Shown here in pieces: positions 1-11,500 of a stretch of 64,000 nt of DNA; position 1 is the stretch's first letter; each line of letters opens with the position of its first letter. The stretch is from positions 620,001 to 684,000 of the forward strand of contig OY725505.1 of the NCBI GenBank assembly GCA_963281255.1. Direction: 5' to 3'. Below the pieces are notes generated by a model. The model was not told where the DNA came from. It worked only from the letters and a program-made list of their open reading frames with translations, and searched no databases. Origin of the DNA: Aphrocallistes beatrix. Taxonomy: Eukaryota; Porifera; Hexactinellida; Sceptrulophora; Aphrocallistidae. Both the position numbers and the translations under genes were made by a program.

Positions 1-109
1 GTGAAAATATACACAATCTTTTTTATTGTCATACACTATAATACATTTAAGATATCGAACATAAGTTGTGGCTTTGAAGTATTAATGACAATGACACTCT
101 TTTTTTGTT

Positions 110-300
110 GTACAATGATTTCTATTGTGACAAGGGCGCTTCGCTTGATTCCGCTGCGGGGCTGGTGGACATTTTGGTAAGCCTTTTGGGCACCTGGGCT
201 CACATTGATTAATTATATGGGAGATTACATCAGGCGGACATAAAGTGTCCGCTAGCCGCGCAACGCAAGCAAGCGAAGCCGCTGTATCTATATACAAACA
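110..300. repeat. R1 dispersed palindromic GC-rich repeat, inverted pair
   Basis: A GC-rich patch (GCGCTTCGCTTG...GCTGCGGGGCTGG) is followed by its own inverted form (AGGCGGACATAAAGTGTCCG...CGCAAGCAAGCG). Related copies lie at 1187-1400, 42322-42580, 43376-43590, 55139-55285 and 57355-57410. The open frame crossing it is a by-product of the repeat. No family name is recognised. Confidence 0.6.
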
Positions 301-399
301 TTAATCGAGTTTTAATTGTAAGGATAGTGTTGTCATATAGTATATTGTATAGAAAAGGTGTGAAAAGTTGTTTTCCATATTTTTTGCTGCGGTGTGAAA

Positions 400-545
400 A
401 TTTCGCTTAGATCTTAGAACTTATTCGTAGTCATATCATTGGACACCTACATGCCAATTCATATCTCTATGACTTTCTTGCCAATTCTTCAATCAATTCG
501 CACAAACACAAAACAACAACAAAATCATAGCGTTTTAATATCTAA
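400..545. repeat. R2 dispersed AT-rich repeat
   Basis: The block contains TAGAACTTATTCGTAG, a CACCTACATGCCAATT stretch and CAATTCTTCAATCAATTCG. Similar blocks recur near 3055-3180, 21240-21375 and 24760-24870, the last two inside duplicated segments. No coding potential is visible. Confidence 0.5.
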
Positions 546-1186
546 GATAAGATGAAACGTATTTGGCATATGACAATAATTATCTAAACACATCAAATTC
601 GCTTGGCTTCGAAACGCATGGAGTGCAACTATGTCATAATTATGTTTAGTTAATCCAAGCATTTAGTAGTTCATCTTCCTGTAAAAATTACTTTTTAAAT
701 AGCGCTATCATTAGTATTTTGTCTAACTCTTCAAGCTAATAATCGTCTAGCTAGTAGCTCTTCATCACTCCGATGCACACAATAATTTGTATTAGATAAT
801 TATGGAATTGTTATGGAATGGTTAGGTGTAGATTATCTTGAAAGTGATTAAATAATTGAATTTCAAAGAATATTAAGGTTAATAGGTTTAATTGCTATAT
901 TCAACAGAAAAATGAAAATAGGATATGATTTATGCTAGAACACAAAGTACGTTGACTACTATACGAGACAAAAATTTTATATGAACTGAACATTGATGTA
1001 ATATGTTTTGATTTGATATATCACGATGTACTGTAAGTGAATGTGCATTGTGCATGTTTAAGTTATTATACATGTTAATGCAGTATTGTACTCGTATTCA
1101 TTCGTGGTAATGTTCAACGTGGTTCTGTGGCTATTAGAATTTGTCTGGTTTAGCGAAATTTGTCTGGTTTGATGCAACTATCATCA
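546..1186. other. AT-rich stretch without a recognisable gene
   Basis: I see no long frame, RNA gene or clear terminal repeats here. Confidence 0.5.
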
Positions 1187-1400
1187 AAAAAATGATGACT
1201 AATCACTTTGTTATGGCGTCATCATTACGCATCAAAAAGTTGACAAATTTGGTGATTTTTCGTGCGATATCGATTATAACAGTAGGACAGGCGTATTTAG
1301 GGATGTTATATCTCTTATAATTAATCAATGTGACCCAGGCGCCCGCAGGGCGCCTCCGGCAGGAACATGTGTCCGCCAGCCGCGCAGCGCAAACAAGCGA
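1187..1400 (-). repeat. R1 dispersed repeat, reverse copy
   Basis: Reverse complement of the copy at 42322-42580. It has the same order: GC-rich palindromic core (CGCCTCCGGCAGG..GTGTCCGCC), the TTATAATTAATCAATGTGAC-like link, then the ATGATGACTAATCACTTTG tail with repeated CATCATT/AATGATG motifs. Confidence 0.6.
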
Positions 1401-1803
1401 ATTGTATTAATTAATAGTGAACTTCTAAACAAATAAACTTTTGCTAAAATAATTCATGTTTATACAGTTATAGTTAAATGTTATTTAATTTTAATGAGTT
1501 GTTCTGAAACTTTTTTAATTACTTGAGGGAGTTATGTGCATATGTAATAAGTAATGATGATCTGTGGCAACTGTTTGTTAGTGACTGTTTTTATTGGTGC
1601 TTTTTCTTGAATGCTTCCTTCTTGAAGGTCCTTATGAACTGACTTCAGTCATTTTTGAAAATATATTCTGATATTCTAACGTTTTGAAAGCCAGATTAAG
1701 CATCTTCACTTTTAAAAAATTATTCTTCAAAATTTTGAGGTCTCTGCGAATAATTCCTTTCTTTAAACAGAATTTGGAGATTTTTCTAAAATTAAATGCT
1801 CGA

Positions 1804-2169
1804 TTAATTAGGTTTTAGAATTATCTTCCAATGTTTTACTGAGACGTCATCTCTCAGAACCGCTACGAATTTCTGAATTTCTCGTCTCGCCTCGTCTCTT
1901 TTTTGAATAGAGGGATTGGATGTGTTCAAATAGGCAATTCTTTTTGCCAAAAAAGCGAGGCTAGGATTGAGCAGGTCTAAAGCCTTGAAAAATTCTTTTG
2001 GATCGTAATCATCCCACGAATCTAGATTGAGAATAAAGTCTTCTGGCTTTCTCTGTTCTTCTGCTAGTCTGTCTGGATATTCTATTGCGGTTTGTAAGAT
2101 TTCGACATTTTTTGTTGTCAATCCGTCAATAAGATCTATTTCGTCTGTTTCATAAGATATGGTTATGTT
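1804..2169 (-). CDS. Hypothetical protein, last exon only
   Basis: On the minus strand an open frame runs from a good 3' splice site (CTCTCTATAG just above 2169, with an in-frame stop immediately upstream) to a TAA at 1804-1806, about 120 residues. It is acidic at first (ISYETDEIDLIDG) and then charged and helical (KEFFKALDLLNPSLAFLAKR, QKRDEARREIQKFVAVLRDD). The composition looks like real coding sequence and there are no internal stops. There is no in-frame ATG near the start, so this is best read as a 3'-terminal exon whose upstream exons I could not find. I do not recognise the family and give no function. A processed fragment or pseudogene exon is possible. Confidence 0.4.
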   Translation of the reverse strand, partial: NITISYETDEIDLIDGLTTKNVEILQTAIEYPDRLAEEQRKPEDFILNLDSWDDYDPKEFFKALDLLNPSLAFLAKRIAYLNTSNPSIQKRDEARREIQKFVAVLRDDVSVKHWKIILKPN

Positions 2170-2780
2170 CTATAGAGAGATTTAGAATATTATAATTTCA
2201 TATTCTAGATTTTAAAATTCTAAACATTCAAAGTTAAGATTTATCAAACAAACAAAATTGTCCTAGCATTTTAATATAGTAGTATTAAATTAAAATTTTG
2301 AATGAATAAGACCGATACATGTATACTCATATTATTGCAGATAACTCACTTCATTGGACGATGATTTCCGATCGTATTTTTCTAAAAAATGAGATTTGTA
2401 ATATTCTTGAAATGAACATTTACATATTTTATCAAATCAAATAAACCCCTCAAAAAGTAATACATAATATGTTACAATCGCGGATCGCGGACACTGCATG
2501 TTCACAGAGTCGTCCTACGGGCTATCAAAGATACAGTTGATTGTTTTAAAATTCCCTACTAAAAACGTCATTCGTCTACGGTGAATCATAAATTCAGAAC
2601 TAGGGAAGAGAAATTAGGTCCATGATCAGAATTCGAAATCTACACACCTATAAAACAAATGTAAAAAGTTGAAAGCTGTTTCTAGCATTCTTGAGATTGG
2701 TTTACATTATGTACCTATTGTAAACGAAAGTATACAAAATATTTATCATATATAAACCACAATATGATAATATTCGAAAT
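2170..2780. other. No gene seen
   Basis: AT-rich sequence. It may include the intron upstream of the exon ending at 2169, but no donor-linked exon could be supported. Confidence 0.4.
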
Positions 2781-2789
2781 CTACATCCT

Positions 2790-3200
2790 CGGAAACCCCA
2801 TGTCAAACGTTGGAAGCACGTCTCTAGCATATTTTTCAAAATTCGCCAAAAAGTGTGGAAATATGTATCTAAAGGTGTGAAAATATGTATCTAAAGGTGT
2901 GAAAATATGCACATAACCTTTTTTATTGCTATATACTATGATCAAATTAAGATATCTGCATAAGTTAACAATGATAGTATTTTGTATTGTCCTATAATGA
3001 TTTCTATTGTGAGTGTCAACTGTGAAGCCTATATATTCTATAGCAAAGGTGTGAAATTTCACTTACATCTTAGAACTTAATCGTCGTAGATTCATCATTT
3101 GACACCTACATGCCAATTTTCATATATCTATGACTTGCCAATTCTTCAATCAATCAGGACAAACAAATAACGACAAAAAATCCTAACGTTTTAACATATT
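2790..3200. repeat. R2-type repeat with a short tandem duplication
   Basis: Related to positions 1-100 and 400-545. Within it a roughly 21-base unit (AAATATGTATCTAAAGGTGTG) with the motif GTATCTAAAGGTGTG is repeated in tandem around 2864-2905. Confidence 0.45.
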
Positions 3201-3271
3201 TATTAAACACTCATCGGGATGTGGACATGTAATCTTTCACCTGCACTGCGAAGTTTACTTTAATTTATTTA

Positions 3272-3474
3272 CCGTATTTCCCTGAATAAGCGTAATAGAA
3301 CTAACATTCTCAGTTGTGGCAAAAATAAAGGTGCCAGTCAATGTAGTAAACAAAAAAAGAGCGCCGGGTCAAAATAGCGAATGAAAAAAATAAGCGCCGG
3401 GGCTTGAGTAAGCGCCGGGTCTAAAGGGTGCACGAAATAAATAAGCGCCCGGGCGCTTATTCGAAGCAATACGG
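3272..3474. mobile_element. MITE with TA target duplication (Tc1/mariner-like ends)
   Basis: Inverted ends CCGTATTTCCCTGAATAAGC and (reverse complement) CCGTATTGCTTCGAATAAGC are flanked by TA on both sides. The inside carries repeated AAGCGCCGGG units and no frame. Non-autonomous. Confidence 0.65.
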
Positions 3475-4956
3475 TATACTTATTTGGATTAAATGCGTTT
3501 GAATATTACTGGACTTCTTATCTGGATGGGCACACTTGACGTAGCTGTGTTCTCTGATCCCATTGATTCGAAAATATCTAACGATGTTTGTGTTAGTAGT
3601 ATTTGTATGAATCATCAATTCTTTTATATAAAACCTCTTTCAATTGCAATAAAATCAATTACTTGAGCAGATAATAATTCTGGAAAATACCCAGATGTAA
3701 TTTAACAAAGTTGCTGAATTTGAGCCTTCAGGTTTATATAAGCATTATTTTTCTCTGTCCAAATCATATTATTGTCACCATAATTCTGCATTTCTCGAAG
3801 CACTGGCGCAATTCTAAATGAACTTGTTCTATTTCTATCTAGATTAGACATTATGATGTAATGGTTTCTGGAAGCATCAAATTAACATTTATAAAACTAC
3901 TAAAGTTGAACTGCTCACGCAAATGATAGCAAACCACACAACGCTTACTATAATGAGGTAATTCAAGATTTTGACTTCTCCACTTTTAGGAAAGGTATTG
4001 TTCAACCAAATATGGAGATGATTTTTTGCTTTACACTGGTCCGTTTGAGCGGTTCCGAGAGCAAACAACAAAATCCTGTAAAATTTAGGGAGAATGGGAT
4101 CAAATATTGAAAAATTAATGAACATTGGGTGCAATCAGTGCTGCTTTAAATTTCTAATTAAAATCGAACCAATTGCACGATCATGCCAAATTACTTGAAC
4201 CGGAATGAAATACCTAATTTTTGGGAAAGTAATTTGATATCTTGATCCATCCTGCTCCTGCTCCTATCCCATCCCAGAAATCAGCTGAATTGCCTTTTTT
4301 ATTGCACAGTACGAACCTCTATGACCGAGCGGTGGCGTAGCCAGGATTTTCTGATGGAGGGGTGGGGCGGGGGCACAACACTCAGCTGGGGGTCGCTGTA
4401 AGCCCTGCACCCCAATGGGCGAAGAATGGAGGCTTTTAGGTCCGATTGATAGGATCCTCTGCTCGGTCCGAGGCGTTTTAGTTGGAGATTGGATCAAAAA
4501 ATGAGCCGAAATGAGGCTTTTTTGCGCTAAAAATGCAATACAGTGTGGTGGATTTAGCGGCATTAATCTCTGGAATAGTTTCGTATATATAGAAATATTT
4601 AAAGTGATTTTTGCATATTATGTGCAATGTGCCAATTGATCATGCCCAATGTGACGATTCCGCATGCGCAATGGACCTTTAATACCTCCTGATCCAGCAA
4701 GTACTTTAAATCCTGACGGAGGAAGGCATGTACCTCTCCTACCTCTAGCTATGCACTGACTAGATGAGCATAGGCGCCAAGTGTGGGTACCTGGGGGCGG
4801 CCCCCGCCAGGTTTGGAGCCTGTGGGAGGCCGTGGTGCTGGGCATTGGAGCAGTGGAGGAAGCTGTGGTTATCTATACTTACTCATGGCACCTATAGAGT
4901 CATAACTATTTATCCACTAGAAAAACTTCCATGGATGTGACCCATAATACATAATA
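3475..4956. other. Intergenic, degenerate repeats
   Basis: No supported gene. Around 4331-4380 is GGTGGCGTAGCCAGGATTTT followed by a G-rich run, which resembles a hAT-type MITE end. The 4765-4865 block (GGCGCCAAGTGTGGGTACCT, GAGGAAGCTGTGGT) recurs in shortened form at 41185-41255. Confidence 0.4.
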
Positions 4957-5126
4957 CAGTCAGGGTCGCTTATTATGAACATTCGTTTATTATGAACTAA
5001 CCTCCTGGTCCCAATTTCATTTTTTAGATAGGATCTGTATTGAATCAAGTTCGCTTAAAATGAAGTATCTCTATTATGAACATATTTTTTGGTCCCCTGG
5101 TGGTTCACAATAAGCGACCCTGACTG
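4957..5126. mobile_element. 170-bp MITE, TA target duplication
   Basis: The ends CAGTCAGGGTCGCTTATTAT and (reverse complement) CAGTCAGGGTCGCTTATTGT pair almost perfectly, and TA flanks both sides (4955-4956, 5127-5128). This is typical of pogo/Tc1-type non-autonomous elements. The interior holds no gene. Confidence 0.8.
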
Positions 5127-5394
5127 TATAGGAAGAGGGACTCTGGTCAGAGAGTATTTGGAAAACAGAAATCTTATTAGACTCACAATATTGTGTTGTG
5201 CTATCAAATCTTTCGTAATTTTACATACAGTCGAAATCGATTTTACTTACTATTTCTTTACAGGCTCAAACAGTAAGAAAAAACGATGGATATTAAGATA
5301 GATTTGGCATTTTGTACACCAGTAATAGTCTGAAATAGTAAAAAATACCCAAAAAAGGAAGAATAACCCTGTGTAAGAGAAAAACAGTTTCGAC

Positions 5395-5592
5395 CAGGGT
5401 TTCATCCAGCTTTCCAAGGTCATACGCCTAAATGGACGTCACCATTTTTCTACGCCCTAGACTCATTTTTATATAGCAATTTTATATATGTTTTATGCCA
5501 CCGCCTAGCCCCAAAAATCATACGCCTAATTATGATCCATGAGATCAAATACGCGCCTCTAGGCGCGCCCAGTACGCCTGGATGAATGCCTG
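5395..5592. mobile_element. 198-bp hAT-type MITE with 8-bp target duplication
   Basis: Ends CAGGGTTTCATCCAG and CTGGATGAATGCCTG are inverted, and the exact 8-bp duplication GTTTCGAC lies at 5387-5394 and 5593-5600. The 8-bp duplication and CAG..CTG ends are hAT hallmarks. Confidence 0.85.
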
Positions 5593-5653
5593 GTTTCGAC
5601 TATGTTTTTAAGTCATTTTGGGCGGGGAAACCCTAAAAGTGAATTGGATATAC

Positions 5654-5712
5654 CCCAAGGCTATTAATTAATTAAGGGAGAGGGGACGCTCCCCTTGATT
5701 AATAGCCTTGGG
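5654..5712. repeat. Perfect 15-bp hairpin upstream of cyclin Y
   Basis: Arms CCCAAGGCTATTAAT (5654-5668) and ATTAATAGCCTTGGG (5698-5712) surround a GC-rich loop. It lies 69 bp before the CCNY start codon, so it is probably in the promoter or 5' UTR. Function unknown. Confidence 0.6.
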
Positions 5713-5780
5713 TCTTGGGTGTCCCCCAACTCTAAATCCGCCGCTGAACATTACTTTCTAAACTGTTATTAGGTGTTAGC

Positions 5781-6956
5781 ATGGGTAACTGTCTACGCCC
5801 ATATGTCACTCTCGCAGGCACAGAAGACAGACAACGCAGAAAGTCTAAAGACAGATCTAACGCATATTTACCTACAGAACCTGTACACATCGAGTCCACT
5901 ACACTACAGCATAACATTCCTGAATCCAGTAAACCTGTGGACTTAGATAATTCCAATGAGATGTTATCTCAAAACTCTGTCAAAAGTAGTCCATCAGTCG
6001 ATGCATATTCGAACGAAGTTCTCTCTAAAGAGAGTCTATTATCTGGAAATGAATTTACTCCCACTTTCCTCCCTACAGACCTAATGCATATTAGCGATCG
6101 AGAAGATCTAACAACTTTCACTGACACTCTCTTCCTCAAACGCTTCTACTCCCTCGTCAACCCATCTACCCTTGCCAAACCATCTTTCAGCAAGAAAAAC
6201 TCGATAGTTTCAGCCAATCGGAAATTCTCTTCAACCAGCAGTGTCTTCATGAATGACAGCACTGTTAGTCAACCGAATATGAAGCACACTTTAAAATGCG
6301 TGTCTTTGGCTCTCCACCATTTGATCGTGTTCGATGCACAGCATAATGATAAACTGGATGTCCCCATTTTTGATGAACGCATTCATCCTGTCTCGAATCA
6401 TAACTCATTCTCTACCAAAGAGATTTCCATCCCAGACACAAAGTACATTTATAAATTCATGAAAAACCTTTTCCAATCCGCACAGCTGACAGCAGAATGT
6501 GCCATTATAACTCTAATATACTTAGAACGTCTTCTCAGCTACGCAGAGATAAATATCACAGCTCCCACTTGGAAGCGAATCCTTCTGGGTTCCATTCTCC
6601 TCGCATCTAAAGTCTGGGACGATCAGGCTGTATGGAATGTAGACTACTGCCACATACTGAAAGAACTTCAAGTCGATGACGTCAACGAGATGGAACGCTA
6701 CCTTCTCGAACTCTTACAGTTTGACATAAACGTGCCTTCTAGTGTTTACGCGAAATATTACTTCGATTTACGCACGTTGGCTGATTTTAATAATATTTCA
6801 CTTCCGCTTGAACCGATGGATAAGAAGAAAGCATTACACTTAGAAGCAGTGTCTGTAGTGAATGATAACGAATTCGAGACTGAATTATTCTCTACCAATA
6901 GATCTAACTCGGTAGAACAAGTTTGTCCATCCAAATCTCACATAATTCTCAACTAA
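5781..6956 (+). CDS. CCNY: Cyclin Y
   Basis: A single-exon ORF of 391 residues. Cyclin Y is a membrane-tethered cyclin that activates CDK14/CDK16-type kinases and takes part in Wnt co-receptor phosphorylation (family knowledge). The protein starts MGNC, so Gly2 can be myristoylated and Cys4 palmitoylated after Met removal, as in known cyclin Y. HISDRED (about 103-109) and DSTVSQPN (about 159-166) match conserved family blocks. The cyclin box spans about 165-335, with SAQLTAECAI, ASKVWDDQAVWNVDYC and LLQFDINVPSSVYAKYYFDLR. It is about 50 residues longer than the human protein (341), mostly in a low-complexity Ser/Asn-rich stretch at 40-100. An AG at 5771 shortly upstream could be the acceptor of a 5'-UTR intron. 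No lesion is seen. Confidence 0.95.
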   Translation: MGNCLRPYVTLAGTEDRQRRKSKDRSNAYLPTEPVHIESTTLQHNIPESSKPVDLDNSNEMLSQNSVKSSPSVDAYSNEVLSKESLLSGNEFTPTFLPTDLMHISDREDLTTFTDTLFLKRFYSLVNPSTLAKPSFSKKNSIVSANRKFSSTSSVFMNDSTVSQPNMKHTLKCVSLALHHLIVFDAQHNDKLDVPIFDERIHPVSNHNSFSTKEISIPDTKYIYKFMKNLFQSAQLTAECAIITLIYLERLLSYAEINITAPTWKRILLGSILLASKVWDDQAVWNVDYCHILKELQVDDVNEMERYLLELLQFDINVPSSVYAKYYFDLRTLADFNNISLPLEPMDKKKALHLEAVSVVNDNEFETELFSTNRSNSVEQVCPSKSHIILN

Positions 6957-8565
6957 CTCTATTTTCAAACTCGTTTGATTAATGTGATACTAGTGTAACT
7001 ACCATTTTGATCCTACTAGACACTGTATTGTATGCAGAGTTTGATTCCATGTAAAGTATTTATTTTATATTCGTAAAATATAACAGTACTACCCTATTGT
7101 ACATTGTGAAAATTATAAATCCATGGTTGGGAATCATTATTAGCCAATTGATGGGGATTCTCGGGGAGACAGACTTTTGGCCGATGATACAGATTCAAAA
7201 CTTCGTCGCGATATATCGTCGGCCGACATATAACTAATTCAGCCATTTATTTACGTCGTTTGATCAAACTGTACTGTATCCCGTTATTTAGAATCACTCT
7301 CGAATATTCAGTATTACCTCGACCATGGGCATAGATAGCTTGTGTGGACCTAGCCCCAAAATTTTTGATTAAGGTCACTGTGTAGGAAATATACAAGCTA
7401 TAAAATACTGATTTAAATTGTTAATGAAATTTTATAAAAAACGTACCCCCCCAAATTTCCTATGCAAAGATTCGTCAACCCACTATGCCCATGATTTCAA
7501 CCAGTTTGTTTCCTTTACGTATACAGTAGAACTCAGATAAGACGTACCCCTTCGGGAAGGAATTATTAGTACGTACTAACCGAGTTTGTACTACATAGAA
7601 ATCTATATTATAGTGGATTTTGGTTCAGAGAAATGAGTGTGTACTAAACCGAAGAACGTACTATCCTACTGTACTATATTCTATTAGTGCATTATATAAT
7701 TTTAAAAACAACTATTTTGTAATGGAAAAAAACGATGGAAAAAAACCCGACTCCGACTATACCATCCAATTTTTTATTTGTAGTCCAGATTTCGAATATT
7801 ATACAGCTCCCTTAAAGCTATCTTATCTCCATAATGCGTAGTTCCATCTCGTGTTTGTGAGAACAAAGCCGGCGATTATGGTTCATACAAGTAGTATACA
7901 TGCATTATTGAATGGCCATTGAGTCTCATTCAAGTTTCATACTTACCATTTTGTATTCCTATAAAATTCTCCATTTTATAAGGATTTTTGTGTCTTATGA
8001 TGTAGATGTCTATCATAGGCACAAATAGCACAAGTTGGGATGGAGAGTGACTGAATGCTGATCCATTTGTTAATTTGGATGGATTTTAGCTACTCAATAT
8101 TGATTATTTACGTTTATTCGACATTGAAAACTCAGCTTTTCCGAACCCAGCAGGAATTATCAATATTTATTGACTTATTGTATAACGTAGATTCAATTAC
8201 TAATACAATACGTAGATCCCATTAAAAAATCTCGATTCTCCTCTGGAATAACTGACATCCAGGTATCCCAGTTAGTTGTAAAGTACTGCCATTCTCGTTT
8301 GGGCAAACAGTATAGCTATATTCCCTGAACAGGAATTTACATCGGATGTACTATAATTTTGCCGACTAAATGGTGTTCTTTCGGGAAAAAACATGAGATG
8401 TTATTATTTTGGCGAATAAATTCCATAATTTTGGCACACAAGGTATTTGCCCAAATAATGTTAGCCAAAAAAAGAACAATTTAATTGCCAGAATAATATT
8501 ACATCCAATATTAATCGACTAAATTCCAGTTAGATAACCACCAGTTCTCATTCAACTAACTTAGC
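6957..8565. other. Intergenic between CCNY and AP2M1
   Basis: No gene is supported. The stretch contains the MITE at 7524-7671; the rest is AT-rich. The AP2M1 promoter should lie in the last few hundred bases, but no clear core element can be named. Confidence 0.5.
7524..7671. mobile_element. 148-bp MITE, TA target duplication
   Basis: Ends CAGTAGAACTCAGATAAGAC and (reverse complement) CAGTAGGATAGTACGTTCTT share the CAGTAG terminus, with TA on both sides. It contains repeated ACGTACT/AGTACGT motifs. Probably a pogo-like non-autonomous element. Confidence 0.6.
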
Positions 8566-11500
8566 ATGATAGGCGGGGTGTTTATCTTCAATTTCAAAGG
8601 CGAAGTCCTGATCAGTCGTCAGTACCGAGACGACGTGTCGAGACAAGCAGCCGATGCCTTCCGTGTCACAGTCATCCATGCACGACAAGCCGTCCGTTCG
8701 CCTGTCGTTAGCATAGCTCGCATCAATTTCTGTTGGATGAAGCGTAACAATATTTGGATTGCAGTGGCGAGTAAGCAGAATTTGCACGTCGCGCTTGTCT
8801 TCGAATTACTGAATAAACTCTTGGAGGTTTTCACCTCTTATTTCGGGTCTATTTCGGATGAAGCTATCAAGAATAATTTCGTACTCATCTATGAGTTGTT
8901 GGATGAGGTGTTAGATTTCGGTTATCCCCAGAGGACAGACATTGCTACGCTGAAGAGTCTCATCACACAGACTGGGACTAAAGTCCAGACCATTGAAGAG
9001 CAGCGTGAGTTGAATAGATCAAATTGATTGAATATCCTTTGATTAATTGCCTTTCAAATGAGAACCAGTCAACTCGTACCAAATACCAAATACCAAATGA
9101 AATGTACGATTTTATGTATTTTGGATGAGATATTATCTGTAAGAGCACAGCGAAAAGCAGGATTTTATGTTGACTTGGTACGAGTTTGCTGGCATTCCCC
9201 AAAGAGGGCTGAAAATATTTTGAATGTAACATTATTATGGCAATTAAATTGTGTTTTTTGCTAACATTATATTGGCGAATAATTTATATTATGACTCCTA
9301 TCTTGTGTGCCAAATTATTAGTAACATTTGCAGAGTTAAAAGATGAAAATATCGACAAAATTTGTTAGTACAAATTTAGGCTAAAATCTATCAATATTTA
9401 ATTATTTATGCATTTGATGGGTCCCATCGATACGATACGTGCTGCCCCGGGTCTTTTTACTTTCTCGGCGGCCCTGACTGAAGTTAACAATATGCATTAC
9501 GTCTAAAAATTGTAGGCATTATTAAGCATAAAATGAAACGAATGTTAGCTCAATTTTGTATTCACAAAGTGAACATTCTTGCATTTGGTTATAATAGTTA
9601 ATAAATCTTCTATTATAGCTTTAATATATACAAATTAACTTTGTAATAAGCATCCATTTCCTGATTTCCCAGGAAACAAATTCTCGAGAAATACAGCAAC
9701 ACTAGCGGTGATACGTTGCCAAGGTTCGAGAAAGAATTTTTTCTTGCTGCCAGTGCGGAAGTGAGATATTTCAGTCCATGGAATTGGAATTGGTTCAAGG
9801 ACCGATGACAGTAGGCATTTAGGATGAGATGTATAAGAATAGCTTTCGATCATTTTCCAACTTCGGTTAAGACTTTCAACCAAATTTAATCTTCGATCAA
9901 AATCAGACTGTTTGTCTCCATTATCCACTCCGTTAAGTTGAAATATATTATTTTAACCTAACGAAGTGGATGTTGTCGCTAACCGTTAAATTATGGAAGA
10001 TCTCGTAACCTCATCCCACTTAAATCCTTTTACAGTTGACTCTTGTTAGTTCGCATGTTTTCCAGCTCTTACAGTAGTTAGCACATTATATTTAAAAACT
10101 GAAAAAAAAGTTCTTGAAAGTTCTTGAAAAAATGCTTGAAGGAGCTATAAAGTTTCAAAGCATTTAAGCTCTATAATATTTACTTAAACCCGAAAGGTCT
10201 TAAACCATGTTGGCTAAAAAAAATTCTCCCACATTGAGCTTATTAAAGTGAATGTTGAAATTGATAAGTTTGCAATTCTTAGGTGAACTAACGAAACAGG
10301 TGACAGGCCAGATCGGCTGGCGTAAAGAGAACATAAAGTACAAGAAGAATGAGCTCTTCCTAGACGTGCTGGAAGATGTGAACTTGTTAATGTCTGCTCA
10401 AGGACAAGTGCTATCTAACCACGTGTCAGGACGCGTTGTGATGAAATCCTATCTGTCTGGAATGCCGGAGTGCAAGTTCGGAATGAATGACAAGATTATG
10501 CTGGAGAAACACTCAAAGCCTCAAACCATGGATGCTCCCAAGAAGACTCAGACAGGTGAGTTTAACACGACGAGATGTCTACCGTAAACTGGGGCGACTT
10601 TGGCCCTAAGAGGTTCTTTGTCCCACAATAGCAATTTTAATAAAATATACTCGAATTTAGAAATATTGCGTTTTAAATACCTTTGGATATATTGAGAGTT
10701 TCGTTCAACATATTATCAATGTGATTACATTGATTCATAAGTTTGAGTATATTTTATTATAAGTCGCCCCAGTTTACGATATGTGATAATAAAACCTGAA
10801 TTTTCCTTAAATAGTATCGGAATTTATCCTAAAAATTGGATGTTTGAATTTATCCTAATAAATTTGGAATTTGTCCTAAACTGAATAGAATGCCCAGATT
10901 CTTCAAAGTTAGTATATACTTTTCGTACATTAAATCCTGACGGGGTTACGTGTCCCGTGTCCGCTGTCCCCTGTCCCCTGGACCCCCTAGCTACACTACT
11001 GCTTGTCGGGACCTATATACAGTAGTCAACTATCCAGTGGTCTACAATGCTATTGAACCTCATTTTATCCACTGGTAGGTCATTGGTATTTGTTATATTA
11101 GACATACTATATAAATTAATCCTTACTATTAAAACTCGATTAATGTTTGTATATATATATGCAACGAATTGATTGAAGGAACTGCCAGGCACTGAAAGCT
11201 GATTTTTGGCATGTGGGAGTCTTTTGGCTATGGCTCCAGTAAGTTCTGACCTCAGACGAAAATTTTGACTCATTATGTAATTGTGATGTCATTGTCACCT
11301 TTTTTATTATTAGAAATTTCAGTTTTTCGACTATAACTTAGGTGATAAAGGGGTATCAGCCCGATGCTCCATAACGGACTGGGGAGAACCCTGTTAATCT
11401 ACTGTATATTAGTAATCAAAAATTCACAAAACTGAGTTTATAAATGAATGGGTTAGAAATGTATATATTAATCTTATGCTCTATCTAGGCATTGCAATCG

